DNA of 16,440 bases from DATLYH01 sp035575035 (GCA_035575035.1 DATLYH010000217.1:1-16440); one strand, 5' to 3'. Numbered from the stretch's first letter, positions 4,675-11,339 are shown. Translations and numbers: made by a program. Notes: generated by a model from the letters alone, not told the origin.

Positions 4675-6873
4675 TTACCCGTCTCCGTAAAACCCCTTCC
4701 CCTCCCGCGCCAGCTGCTGCATCTGCTCGGTCGGCTGGAAGCGCGGGCCGAGGCCTTCGTAGCGCTTTAACTTCTCCAGCACCGCGGGAAGGCCGAGCGA
4801 ATCGGCCCAGCGCAACAGGCCGCCGCGCCACGCCGGGAAGCCGATCCCCAGGATCAATCCCATGTCCACGTCCGCCGGCTCGCGCACGATTCCTTCCATG
4901 AGCACCCGGCTCGCCTCGGTCACCATCGGCAGGAACAGCCGGTCGGTGATCTCTTCCTGGCTGATCTCGCGCCGGCCGGTGCGGACGCGCTCCAGGATGG
5001 CCTCCAGCGCCGGATCATCGGCCCCGCGGGAACCCTTGGCGTAACTGTAGAACCCGGCCCCCGACTTTTGCCCCAGCCGACCCGCCTTGACCAGCTCGTC
5101 GAGGATGCGCGACGGCGCCGCCCGGTCGGCGAAGGCGGCGTTGACCACCCGACCGGCGTACAGCGACGTGTCCAACCCCACCAGGTCGTTCAGCGTGATC
5201 GGGCCCATCGGCATCCCGAACGCCACCGCCGCCTGGTCAATCGCCCGAGGGGACGCGCCTTCCTCCAACAGCACCAGCGATTCGTTGAGGTAGGGGAACA
5301 GAATGCGGTTGACCAGGAAGCCGGGACCGTCGCGGACCACGATCGGCGTCTTGCCGATGCGCTTGGCCAGGGCCACCAGCGTCACCACCGTCTGGTCGCT
5401 GGTCCGCTCGCCGCGGATTACCTCCACCAGCTGCATCCGATCGACCGGGTTGAAAAAGTGCATGCCGGCGAAGTTCTCTGGACGTTCGACCGCGTGGGCC
5501 ATCCGTGTGATGGAGATGGTCGAGGTGTTGGATGCCAGGATGGCATCGGCCGGCAGAATTGGTTGCAGCCGGCGATAAAGCTCCATTTTCGTCGCTTCAT
5601 TCTCCACCACCGCTTCGATCACCACGTCGCGGTCGCTCATGGCCTGGAGGGTGGTCGTGGTGCTGAGCAGGGCCAGGGCATTGGTCATCTCGGCGGGCGT
5701 CATCCGGCCAATGTCGATCCGGCTTTGCATCACCTTGGTGATGGCGGCGATCCCCTTGGCAAGGGCCTGTTCGTTGATGTCGAGCATCATCACCGGGATG
5801 CCGCGGCGGATGTGGGCGCCGGCGATGCCTGCTCCCATGATACCAGCCCCGAGCACGCCGACCCGCCTCACCTCCCGAGGTGTGACCCCCTCACCCTTAC
5901 CCTCTCCCCCTCGAGGGGAAGAGGGTGAAGTCACGCCGGGATCCTTCTGCAACCGCTGCCCCATGAAGAAGACGGCGATCAAATTGCGGGAAATGGGACT
6001 GCCGACCAGCGGTACGAATAACTCGGTCTCGATCTTCAGCGCTTCGTCCAGCGGCAGGTTGCATCCCTTGGCGATGGCGTCGAGGGCGGCCAGTGGGGCG
6101 GGGAGCTGGCCCTTCGTCTTTTCCAAAACCTGGGCGCGGGCCACGGCAAAGGTAAACGAGTGCTGTTCCTCGCTCAGTCCGACCGGCTGCTGCTTGCGCC
6201 GCCGTAGCTCCCGCCACTCGCCCGACTGCCCCGCCTGCCGGATCAGCCGGACCGCCTCCTCAAGGAGGCGCTCGCTGGGAACGACATCGAAGACCAGGCC
6301 CCTCTCGAAGGCGCGGCGGGCGCTGATCGGCTCACCGGTGCAGATCATCTCGGCGGCCAGGGATGGGCCGATGACGCGCGTCAACCGCTGGGTGCCGCCC
6401 CAACCGGGGAACAAGCCGACCTTGACCTCGGGGAAGCCCAGCTCGGTCTTGGGGTGCGAGCCGGCCAGGCGGTAGTCGAAGCCCAATGCCACCTCCAGAC
6501 CGCCGCCCATGCACGCGCCGTCGATGGCGGCCACGGTAGGGTACGGCAGGTTCTCGAAGCGGGCGATGATATCCAGGCCGCGCTGCACCAGGGCGCGGAC
6601 CTGGTCCGGGTCCGGCTTGGCGCTGCCCAGTTCGCGAAGGTCGGCCCCAGCGATGAACATGCCCGGCTTGCCGCTGCGCAGGATGAGGCCGCGCAGGTCG
6701 GTTCGCTTCTCCAGTTGGGTCAACAGTTGTTCGAACTCGGCCAGGACCGGCTGGCCCAGCGTGTTGGCCCGACTGCCGGGCAGGTCGAACGTCACCAGGG
6801 CGATGTCGCCTTCCAGCACCTCCAGTTGGAGGGCCGGTCCGGCTTCACCGGGTCGGCTCGGGGGTTGGCTCAT
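4675..6873 (-). CDS. fadJ: Fatty acid oxidation complex alpha subunit: enoyl-CoA hydratase / 3-hydroxyacyl-CoA dehydrogenase
   Basis: A 732-residue bifunctional enzyme for the middle beta-oxidation steps: it hydrates enoyl-CoA, then oxidises 3-hydroxyacyl-CoA with NAD+. N-terminal crotonase domain (about 15-200): oxyanion-hole GADL (76-79), acid/base glutamates E127 in GGGLE and E149 in GFPEV. The NAD-binding domain starts at VGVLGAGIMG (338-347); catalytic H472 lies in GMHFFNP; GPGFLVNRILFPYLNE (517-531) opens the dehydrogenase C-terminal domains. The ATG at 6873 has a strong site GAGGAAGG about 8 bases upstream; the frame runs open to 7143 without homology. The linker carries a palindromic in-frame insert (5881-5934), making it longer than in E. 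coli FadJ, where KDPG is followed almost directly by the NAD domain. The FadA-like partner is at 1651-2811 on the same strand. Confidence 0.93.
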   Translation of the reverse strand: MSQPPSRPGEAGPALQLEVLEGDIALVTFDLPGSRANTLGQPVLAEFEQLLTQLEKRTDLRGLILRSGKPGMFIAGADLRELGSAKPDPDQVRALVQRGLDIIARFENLPYPTVAAIDGACMGGGLEVALGFDYRLAGSHPKTELGFPEVKVGLFPGWGGTQRLTRVIGPSLAAEMICTGEPISARRAFERGLVFDVVPSERLLEEAVRLIRQAGQSGEWRELRRRKQQPVGLSEEQHSFTFAVARAQVLEKTKGQLPAPLAALDAIAKGCNLPLDEALKIETELFVPLVGSPISRNLIAVFFMGQRLQKDPGVTSPSSPRGGEGKGEGVTPREVRRVGVLGAGIMGAGIAGAHIRRGIPVMMLDINEQALAKGIAAITKVMQSRIDIGRMTPAEMTNALALLSTTTTLQAMSDRDVVIEAVVENEATKMELYRRLQPILPADAILASNTSTISITRMAHAVERPENFAGMHFFNPVDRMQLVEVIRGERTSDQTVVTLVALAKRIGKTPIVVRDGPGFLVNRILFPYLNESLVLLEEGASPRAIDQAAVAFGMPMGPITLNDLVGLDTSLYAGRVVNAAFADRAAPSRILDELVKAGRLGQKSGAGFYSYAKGSRGADDPALEAILERVRTGRREISQEEITDRLFLPMVTEASRVLMEGIVREPADVDMGLILGIGFPAWRGGLLRWADSLGLPAVLEKLKRYEGLGPRFQPTEQMQQLAREGKGFYGDG
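5881..5934. repeat. Palindromic GC-rich repeat inserted in frame in the FadJ linker
   Basis: The core CCCTCTCCCCCTC (5900-5912) pairs directly with GAGGGGAAGAGGG (5913-5925), with a single C-A mismatch and no loop; A5899-T5926 extends it. Outer GTGAC (5882-5886) and GTCAC (5930-5934) are also complementary. On the coding strand it adds VTSPSSPRGGEGKGEGVT (residues 314-331) between KDPG and the NAD-binding domain. The plus-strand string CCCCCTCACCC (5886-5896) also occurs in the hisF copy (10883-10893). Confidence 0.75.
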
Positions 6874-6914
6874 GGTCGATCCTTCCTCACGGCCAGAGAG
6901 ACTTCCGTCACGGC

Positions 6915-6943
6915 AGGCTAACGCCTTCCGCCCGCCTTTGCAA
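6915..6943 (-). promoter_or_regulatory. Probable promoter of the fadJ-like gene
   Basis: On the minus strand TTGCAA (6943-6938) is followed after 17 bases by TAGCCT (6920-6915). Transcription would begin near 6908 and give a leader of about 35 bases containing the GAGGAAGG ribosome site. The boxes are moderate matches, the spacing ideal. The rest of 6874-7141 holds no gene; it has one 7-bp hairpin (GTCGCCC 7102-7108 with GGGCGAC 7121-7127). Confidence 0.38.
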
Positions 6944-7141
6944 TGCCTGGCTCGTTGCGGCGTTACCTGAAGGCCCCCCTGCGCATCAATGGTACGCTCC
7001 GGGAGGACGACGGAGCGGTGGATCACCCGATCTTGGCGGGCGGTCCGCAGGGAAACCCCGCCGACGATGGCCCTAGGCCGGTCCTGTTCGGCCCTGATGA
7101 GGTCGCCCATCGCCTGCTTCGGGCGACTGCGGCCGGCGCGC

Positions 7142-7206
7142 AAAAAAAGTCCCGCCGCTGGTTTCCTCGGTGTCGCCCATCACCGAGAGCCACCAAACGA
7201 CGGGAC
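7142..7206 (-). ncRNA. Candidate stand-alone small RNA, about 65 nt, structured, with U-tract end
   Basis: On the minus strand the sequence begins GTCCCG at 7206 and ends CGGGAC (7154-7149) followed by seven T (7148-7142). The outer stem GTCCCG/CGGGAC has 6 bp. Inside it GTTT (7198-7195) pairs with AAAC (7164-7161), and CTCGGTG (7187-7181) pairs with CACCGAG (7172-7166), closing an 8-base loop ATGGGCGA (7180-7173). A strong promoter (TTGACG-16-TATAAT, 7241-7214) places the start at about 7206-7208, at the first base of the stem. Promoter, structure and terminator therefore fit one compact transcription unit. No known RNA family was recognised. No credible protein gene occupies this stretch. 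The terminal stem plus U-run could alternatively be just a terminator for a very short leader. Confidence 0.62.
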
Positions 7207-7213
7207 AACCGCC

Positions 7214-7241
7214 ATTATAAGCGTGCGGCCGCCCCCGTCAA
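7214..7241 (-). promoter_or_regulatory. Strong sigma70-type promoter driving the candidate small RNA
   Basis: On the minus strand TTGACG (7241-7236) is followed after 16 bases by a perfect TATAAT (7219-7214). It is the best consensus promoter in the window. The predicted start is about 7 bases downstream, at the first base of the small RNA's outer stem. Confidence 0.65.
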
Positions 7242-7328
7242 CCTCCCGGCGTCGGAAACATAATGATTTGCTGATATATGGATTGGTTGGCGCCTGCCCG
7301 GTTCGGCTGGCGCCCTTGTCCTTGGGCT

Positions 7329-7334
7329 TATAAT
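7329..7334 (+). promoter_or_regulatory. Possible -10 box (TATAAT) for the HTH-receiver gene leader
   Basis: A perfect TATAAT on the plus strand sits in GCTTATAATGG, the same 11 bases that surround the -10 box of the small RNA promoter on the other strand (7222-7212). No convincing -35 is present at 16-18 bases spacing (GGCTGG region). If active it would produce a leader of about 515 bases ahead of the regulator at 7855. Confidence 0.3.
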
Positions 7335-7341
7335 GGGGACG

Positions 7342-7834
7342 GAACAGGCAAGCGGCCCTTTCTTCCTTACGACCCGCACCTCAGTCACCGCCGCTGCCGC
7401 CGGGACCTCCGGTCCGGCCGCAACTGCTGAAGTATTCCCTGCCGGATGGCGATGCTGATAAGGACCGCCCATTTGGCGCCGCGCTGCGCCCGTCAAACGG
7501 GGCAAGAGGCGGGAAACGCAAAGGACGGCGAACCGGCAGAAGTTCCCCAGGTTGTGGCCTTTTTCTCATCCTGGGGAGTCGGCCTTGCCGATTAAGTAGT
7601 CAGCCGAGGCGGAAGACAAACCCCCGCAGGTCTGCTCCCCGGCCCCGGCTGGTGGTCGTCGGCGGCCGGAAGCCGGCTGTCCCTTGGTCGGCCCGCCCTG
7701 GCAGTACGCGCCGGCCCCCTCGCTGACGGCGGCTCTCCCGCGGCCGCCGGGTCCGAGAAAGGGGCCCCCGCGGGCGGGAAGTTCCCCGGCCAGCGGCCCC
7801 GCAGCGCCGGCAGGGGAGTGGACTCAGCGAAATC
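7342..7834 (+). other. Long gene-free region or leader before the HTH-receiver gene
   Basis: No supportable protein gene or known RNA family was seen. Frames stay open here only because of GC richness and lack recognisable motifs. Visible structure: an 8-bp hairpin TCCCCAGG (7544-7551) with CCTGGGGA (7570-7577) around an 18-base pyrimidine-rich loop, and a small stem TCGGC (7579-7583) with GCCGA (7587-7591). The last 150 bases are GC-rich and contain several short palindromes. It may be an untranslated leader if the TATAAT at 7329 is used. Confidence 0.4.
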
Positions 7835-7858
7835 ATGGATTTGGAGTGGCTACCATGA
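7835..7858 (+). promoter_or_regulatory. Possible 7-codon upstream ORF overlapping the regulator start
   Basis: ATG at 7835 encodes MDLEWLP and stops at TGA 7856-7858, overlapping the regulator's ATG (7855) as ATGA. The GGAG ribosome site of the regulator (7843-7846) lies inside this mini-frame. Its own upstream site (GGGGAG, about 17 bases before the ATG) is too distant to be convincing. Confidence 0.18.
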
Positions 7859-8433
7859 AGAAGGTCTTTACCACCGGCCAGGTCGCCAAGATCTGTCAGG
7901 TCGCACCCCGGACGGTGAGCAAGTGGTTCGATTCCGGCCGGCTCCGTGGCTACCGCATCCCTGGCAGCCAGGATCGCCGCATCCCCCGCGAGGCCCTCAT
8001 CCGCTTCCTCAAGGAAAACAACATGCCCCTGGGGGCCCTGGAGGAAGAGGGCTGGCACAAAATCCTGATCATCGGCGCCGAGAAGCTCTTCACCGATCGC
8101 CTTCGGGAACTCCTCCCGGAGACCGACGACTACAAGCACGAGGTCGCCCATAGCGGCTTCGAGGCTGGCACCCTGGCCCAGAGTTTTCACCCCGATACCA
8201 TCATCATCGACCTGGCCATGGGCCGCAGCGAGGCCCTGCAAATCGCCCAGAACCTCCGCCGCAACCCCCACTACGAGCAGACCCTGATCATTGCCCTGGC
8301 CAGCGAGGATGAGCCCGACCCCGATGCCCTGAAGAATTACGGTTTCAACGACGCTTTCAAGAAGCCGTTCGACGTTGCCCTCCTGGCGGAGCGTATCCAG
8401 ACCCTGGTGGACGAGAAGCGCGCCAATTCGTAA
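7855..8433 (+). CDS. Orphan regulator: excisionase/MerR-type HTH fused to an atypical receiver domain
   Basis: A 192-residue cytosolic protein. Residues 1-55 are a short winged HTH of the excisionase/MerR kind: FTTGQVAKICQVAPRTVSKW is the HTH and GRLRGYRIPGSQDRRIP the wing. Residues 69-187 look like a CheY-type receiver: strand KILIIGAE, D119 in TIIIDLAMG as presumed phospho-acceptor, LASE as the switch Ser/Thr region (S150), and conserved lysine K170 in FKKPF. The acidic pair normally after strand 1 is replaced by G74-A75, with E76 kept, so Mg2+ binding and phosphorylation may be weak or absent. The ATG at 7855 has GGAG (7843-7846) 8 bases upstream and starts exactly at the HTH homology; the longer frame from 7684 is rejected. 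No histidine kinase is nearby. A terminator follows. Confidence 0.85.
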   Translation: MKKVFTTGQVAKICQVAPRTVSKWFDSGRLRGYRIPGSQDRRIPREALIRFLKENNMPLGALEEEGWHKILIIGAEKLFTDRLRELLPETDDYKHEVAHSGFEAGTLAQSFHPDTIIIDLAMGRSEALQIAQNLRRNPHYEQTLIIALASEDEPDPDALKNYGFNDAFKKPFDVALLAERIQTLVDEKRANS

Positions 8434-8518
8434 GGACTTTCCGGCCGGGCCGCGGCTTCCGCCCCCGGCTCCAAGGCGGCATCAGGGCCCTGCGACCCCA
8501 TCGTGCACGACCCTGCTG

Positions 8519-8558
8519 ACGGCCAGGCACTCGGCCCCCCGGGCGCCTGGCCGTTTTT
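8519..8558 (+). terminator. Rho-independent terminator after the HTH-receiver gene
   Basis: ACGGCCAGGC (8519-8528) pairs perfectly over 10 bp with GCCTGGCCGT (8545-8554), leaving a 16-base loop. It is followed directly by a T-run (8554-8558). This is the clearest intrinsic terminator for a protein gene in the window and ends the regulator as its own unit. Confidence 0.85.
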
Positions 8559-8584
8559 CTTGCCGCACTCGGCGGTCGGTGTGG

Positions 8585-8590
8585 TACATT
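8585..8590 (+). promoter_or_regulatory. Possible -10 box of the FAD oxidoreductase gene (leaderless)
   Basis: TACATT lies exactly 7 bases before the ATG at 8598, so transcription would begin at or next to the start codon. A poor -35 candidate, TTGCCG, sits 19 bases upstream of it (8560-8565). No Shine-Dalgarno is present between this box and the ATG, which fits a leaderless mRNA. Confidence 0.3.
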
Positions 8591-8597
8591 CCTCTCC

Positions 8598-10280
8598 ATG
8601 AGACGCCGAACCTTCCTGCGGTGGGCGGCCCTGGCGCCGCTGGTCTTCGCCCGAACGGCCCGTGCCTCCCATGCCGCCGAGTACCGGGCCGACGTGGTCA
8701 TCATCGGTGGCGGCACCGGCGGCGTGGCCGCGGCCCTGGCGGCTGCCCGCGCCGGCTGCCGGGTCATCCTCACCGAAGAAACCGACTGGATCGGCGGCCA
8801 GCTGACCCAGCAGGCGGTCCCCCCCGATGAGCACCCCTGGATCGAGATGTTCGGCTGCACGCGCTTCTATCGCCGCTTCCGCAACGGCGTCCGCGCTTAC
8901 TACCGCCGCCACTATCCCCTGACCGCCGAGGCCCGCGCCGCGCCGCACCTCAACCCCGGCAACGGCCGAGTCTCGCGCCTCTGCCATGAGCCGCGCGTGG
9001 CACTGGCCGTCCTACACGAGATGCTGGCCCCCTATGTCAGCGGGGCCCGGGTCCTGCTGCTGTTGAACCACAAGGCCGTTGCTGCCGACGTGGCCGGCGA
9101 CCGGGTCCGCGCCGTCACCGTCCGCGACTTGCGCGACGGCCGCGACCTGGTCCTGACCGCACCGTACTTCCTCGACGCCACCGAGCTGGGCGACCTGCTG
9201 CCGTTGACCAAAACGGAGTACGTCACCGGCTTCGAGTCGCGGAAGGAAACCGGCGAGCCGCACGCCCCGGCAGAGGCGCAGCCGCACAATCACCAGGCCT
9301 TCACCTGCTGCTTCGCCATTGATTACCTCGAGGGCGAGGACCACACCATCGACCGGCCCCGGGAGTATGACTTCTGGCGGAAATACGTGCCGAAGCTAAA
9401 CCCGCCCTGGCCGGGACCGCTCTTGAGCTGGAGCATGAGCCATCCAATAACCCTCCAGAAGCGGCAGATGACCTTCGACCCGACCGGCCCGGGGACAGGA
9501 CCGAACCTGTGGCTGTATCGCCGCATCGCCGACCGGCGTAACTTCACCGAGGGCACCTACCCGAGCGACATCTGCCTGGTGAACTGGCCGCAGAATGATT
9601 ACTGGCTGGGCAACCTGTGCGAGGTGCCGGCCGAGGAAGCGGCAAAGCACCTGGAACGCGGCAAGCAGCTGAGCCTGTCGCTGCTGTACTGGATGCAGAC
9701 GGAGGCGCCGCGCCCTGACGGCAAGGCCGGCTGGAAGGGACTGCGGCTGCGCGGCGACGTGGTCGGCACCGCGGACGGCCTGGCCAAGTACCCCTACATC
9801 CGCGAATCACGCCGCATCAAGGCGGAGTTCACGGTCCTGGAGCAGCACGTCGGCACCGAGGCCCGCGCCAAGCTCACCGGCAAGAAACCCGACGAGCTGA
9901 CAGCGGAGCGCTTCGCCGACTCGGTGGGGATCGGCAGTTACCGCATCGACCTGCACCCGTCCAGCGGCGGCGACAATTACATCGACATCAGCGCGCTGCC
10001 GTTCCAGATCCCGCTGGGTGCCCTGTTGCCGCAGCGGGTGGAGAACTTGCTGCCGGCGTGCAAGAACCTGGGGGTGACGCACATTACCAACGGCTGTTAC
10101 CGGCTGCACCCGGTGGAGTGGAATGTCGGCGAGGCGGCCGGCGCCCTGGCGGCGTTCTGTCTACGGCGCAAGGAGCCGCCGCGGCAGGTTCGCAAGGACA
10201 GAAAGCTGCTGGCGGAATTTCAACAACAGCTGCAAGCCGACGGCGTGGAGCTGGAATGGCCCCGACTGACACCGCGATGA
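8598..10280 (+). CDS. Tat-exported FAD-dependent oxidoreductase (FAD_oxidored / PF12831-like)
   Basis: A 560-residue protein with a twin-arginine signal: RRRTFLRWAALAPLVFA with likely cleavage near ARA-SHA (residues 20-27). It should therefore fold with its cofactor in the cytosol and be exported. The Rossmann dinucleotide motif is ADVVIIGGGTGGVAAALAAA (31-50), with the ribose-binding acidic residue E60 at the end of the second strand, followed by WIGGQLTQQAVPPDEH. The C-terminal block PACKNLGVTHITNGCYRLHP then EWNVGEAAGALAAFCL is the typical FAD-closing segment of this family. Homologues are numerous in planctomycetes, but substrates are largely unknown. The gene follows a strong terminator and starts with no ribosome site, so it appears to be a separate, possibly leaderless unit. 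Confidence 0.85.
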   Translation: MRRRTFLRWAALAPLVFARTARASHAAEYRADVVIIGGGTGGVAAALAAARAGCRVILTEETDWIGGQLTQQAVPPDEHPWIEMFGCTRFYRRFRNGVRAYYRRHYPLTAEARAAPHLNPGNGRVSRLCHEPRVALAVLHEMLAPYVSGARVLLLLNHKAVAADVAGDRVRAVTVRDLRDGRDLVLTAPYFLDATELGDLLPLTKTEYVTGFESRKETGEPHAPAEAQPHNHQAFTCCFAIDYLEGEDHTIDRPREYDFWRKYVPKLNPPWPGPLLSWSMSHPITLQKRQMTFDPTGPGTGPNLWLYRRIADRRNFTEGTYPSDICLVNWPQNDYWLGNLCEVPAEEAAKHLERGKQLSLSLLYWMQTEAPRPDGKAGWKGLRLRGDVVGTADGLAKYPYIRESRRIKAEFTVLEQHVGTEARAKLTGKKPDELTAERFADSVGIGSYRIDLHPSSGGDNYIDISALPFQIPLGALLPQRVENLLPACKNLGVTHITNGCYRLHPVEWNVGEAAGALAAFCLRRKEPPRQVRKDRKLLAEFQQQLQADGVELEWPRLTPR

Positions 10281-10302
10281 CGGCCGGCAGTGCGGTATCC
10301 CG

Positions 10303-10331
10303 TTGACCGCCTCTGCCGGCGCCTCTAAATT
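10303..10331 (+). promoter_or_regulatory. Sigma70-type promoter upstream of hisF
   Basis: TTGACC (10303-10308) and TAAATT (10326-10331) are separated by exactly 17 bases. Transcription would start near 10338 and give a leader of about 100 bases before hisF, probably also serving the pilT-like gene. Confidence 0.55.
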
Positions 10332-10440
10332 GGAGTTAAGTCGGCGGCCCGACTTCCCGCCCCCCGGTCCCGACCGTCCGCCCGGCAAAAGCTGCCCTCG
10401 GGCCGCTGCCCCGGCCCGAGATAATGACCCCGCTACTCTG

Positions 10441-11286
10441 ATGCTGACCAAGCGCATTATCCCCTGTCTGGACGTGGACTGCGGCCGGGTTGTCAAGGGG
10501 ATTAACTTCCTCAATCTGCGCGACGCTGGCGACCCGGTCGAGGTCGCCCGCCGCTATGAAGCCGACGGCGCCGACGAGCTGGTCTTCCTCGACATCAGCG
10601 CCAGCCACCAGGGGCGCGACATTCTGCTTGATGTGGTCCGCCGGGTATCGGAAGAGATCTTCATGCCGTTCACCGTCGGCGGCGGCATCCGCACCCTGGA
10701 AGACGCCACCCGGCTGATCCAGGCCGGGGCGGAGAAGGTCAGCATCAACTCTGCCGCCGTCCGCACCCCCGAGCTGATCACCGCCATCGCCCGCAAGTTC
10801 GGTCGCTGCGCTACCGTGGTCAACATCGACCCCCGCCGAGTTCGCAAGCCCAAACCTTCCCTCGCCCCTTGGGAAGGGCGAGCCCCCTCACCCCCTGCCC
10901 CTCTCCCTTCCGACGGGAGAGAAGGGGAAGAATGGTGGGAGGTCCACATCAACGGCGGCCGGATCCCCACCGGGCTGGAGGCGGTCGGCTGGGCCCGGCG
11001 GGTCGAGGAACTGGGCGCCGGCGAGATCGTGCTCACCTCCATGGACGCCGACGGCACCAAGGCCGGCTACGACCTGGAGATGACCCGGGCGGTGGCCGAG
11101 GCGGTGCGCATTCCGGTGGTGGCCAGTGGCGGGGCCGGCAGCCCCGAGCATGTGTACCAGGCGCTGACGGTTGGCGGGGCCGACGCCGCCCTGGCCGCCA
11201 GCATTTTCCATTACAACGAATACGGCATCCCCGCCGTCAAGCGCTACCTTGCCGACCGCGGGGTGCCCGTTCGCTTGACCGGCTGA
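10441..11286 (+). CDS. hisF: Imidazole glycerol phosphate synthase cyclase subunit HisF, with an in-frame insert
   Basis: HisF uses ammonia from its partner HisH to turn PRFAR into imidazole glycerol phosphate and AICAR in histidine synthesis. The (beta/alpha)8 barrel is intact: MLTKRIIPCLDVDCGRVVKG with catalytic D11, ADELVFLDISAS, FTVGGGIRTLEDA, VVNIDPRR with the second catalytic aspartate D130, ELGAGEIVLTSMDADGTKAG, and ASGGAGSPEH. At 281 residues it is about 25 longer than usual (roughly 252-258). The excess is residues 138-163 (PSLAPWEGRAPSPPAPLPSD and flanks), encoded by a palindromic repeat between IDPRRV and WWEVHINGG. The start at 10441 matches the family N-terminus; the frame upstream to 10303 overlaps the promoter. 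No strong Shine-Dalgarno is visible. hisH and other his genes are not in the window. Confidence 0.93.
   Translation: MLTKRIIPCLDVDCGRVVKGINFLNLRDAGDPVEVARRYEADGADELVFLDISASHQGRDILLDVVRRVSEEIFMPFTVGGGIRTLEDATRLIQAGAEKVSINSAAVRTPELITAIARKFGRCATVVNIDPRRVRKPKPSLAPWEGRAPSPPAPLPSDGREGEEWWEVHINGGRIPTGLEAVGWARRVEELGAGEIVLTSMDADGTKAGYDLEMTRAVAEAVRIPVVASGGAGSPEHVYQALTVGGADAALAASIFHYNEYGIPAVKRYLADRGVPVRLTG
10852..10929. repeat. Palindromic GC-rich repeat inserted in frame within hisF
   Basis: Two hairpins lie in tandem. CTCGCCCCTT (10861-10870) pairs with AAGGGCGAG (10874-10882) around GGG, with one bulge. CTCTCCC (10901-10907) pairs with GGGAGAG (10915-10921) around a 7-base loop, with further C-G pairing outside. 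It shares CCCCCTCACCC (10883-10893) and the pyrimidine-arm/purine-arm layout with the copy in the fadJ-like gene. Twenty-six codons are added without a stop or frameshift. Confidence 0.75.
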
Positions 11287-11339
11287 CCTTGTGGCCGGGC
11301 GGCTGCCCCGTTGCCTTGTTACCTTGTCAGGAGAGAGCG

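Noticed and set aside
5068..5928. Open frame of 286 codons on the plus strand
   Set aside because: It lies opposite the fadJ-like coding region, has His/Arg/Gly-rich composition and no recognisable domain.
6874..7143. N-terminal extension of the FadJ-like protein by 90 residues
   Set aside because: No crotonase homology before residue 91 of the long frame, a strong ribosome site directly precedes ATG 6873, and the extension overlaps the fadJ promoter and the end of the small RNA.
7215..7505. Open frame of 96 codons on the minus strand in the gene-free region
   Set aside because: No motif, low-complexity composition, no ribosome site, and it covers the small RNA promoter on the same strand.
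7925..7935. GGTTCGATTCC, resembling a tRNA T-arm
   Set aside because: It encodes part of the HTH (KWFDS) of the regulator; no acceptor stem or anticodon arm is present around it.
10303..10440. N-terminal extension of HisF by 46 residues
   Set aside because: The family starts at M-L-x-K-R-I-I-P, and the extension overlaps a TTGACC-17-TAAATT promoter.
10869..11339. N-terminal extension of the PilT-like protein
   Set aside because: It runs out of frame through the hisF coding sequence, while a good AGGAG site precedes ATG 11340.
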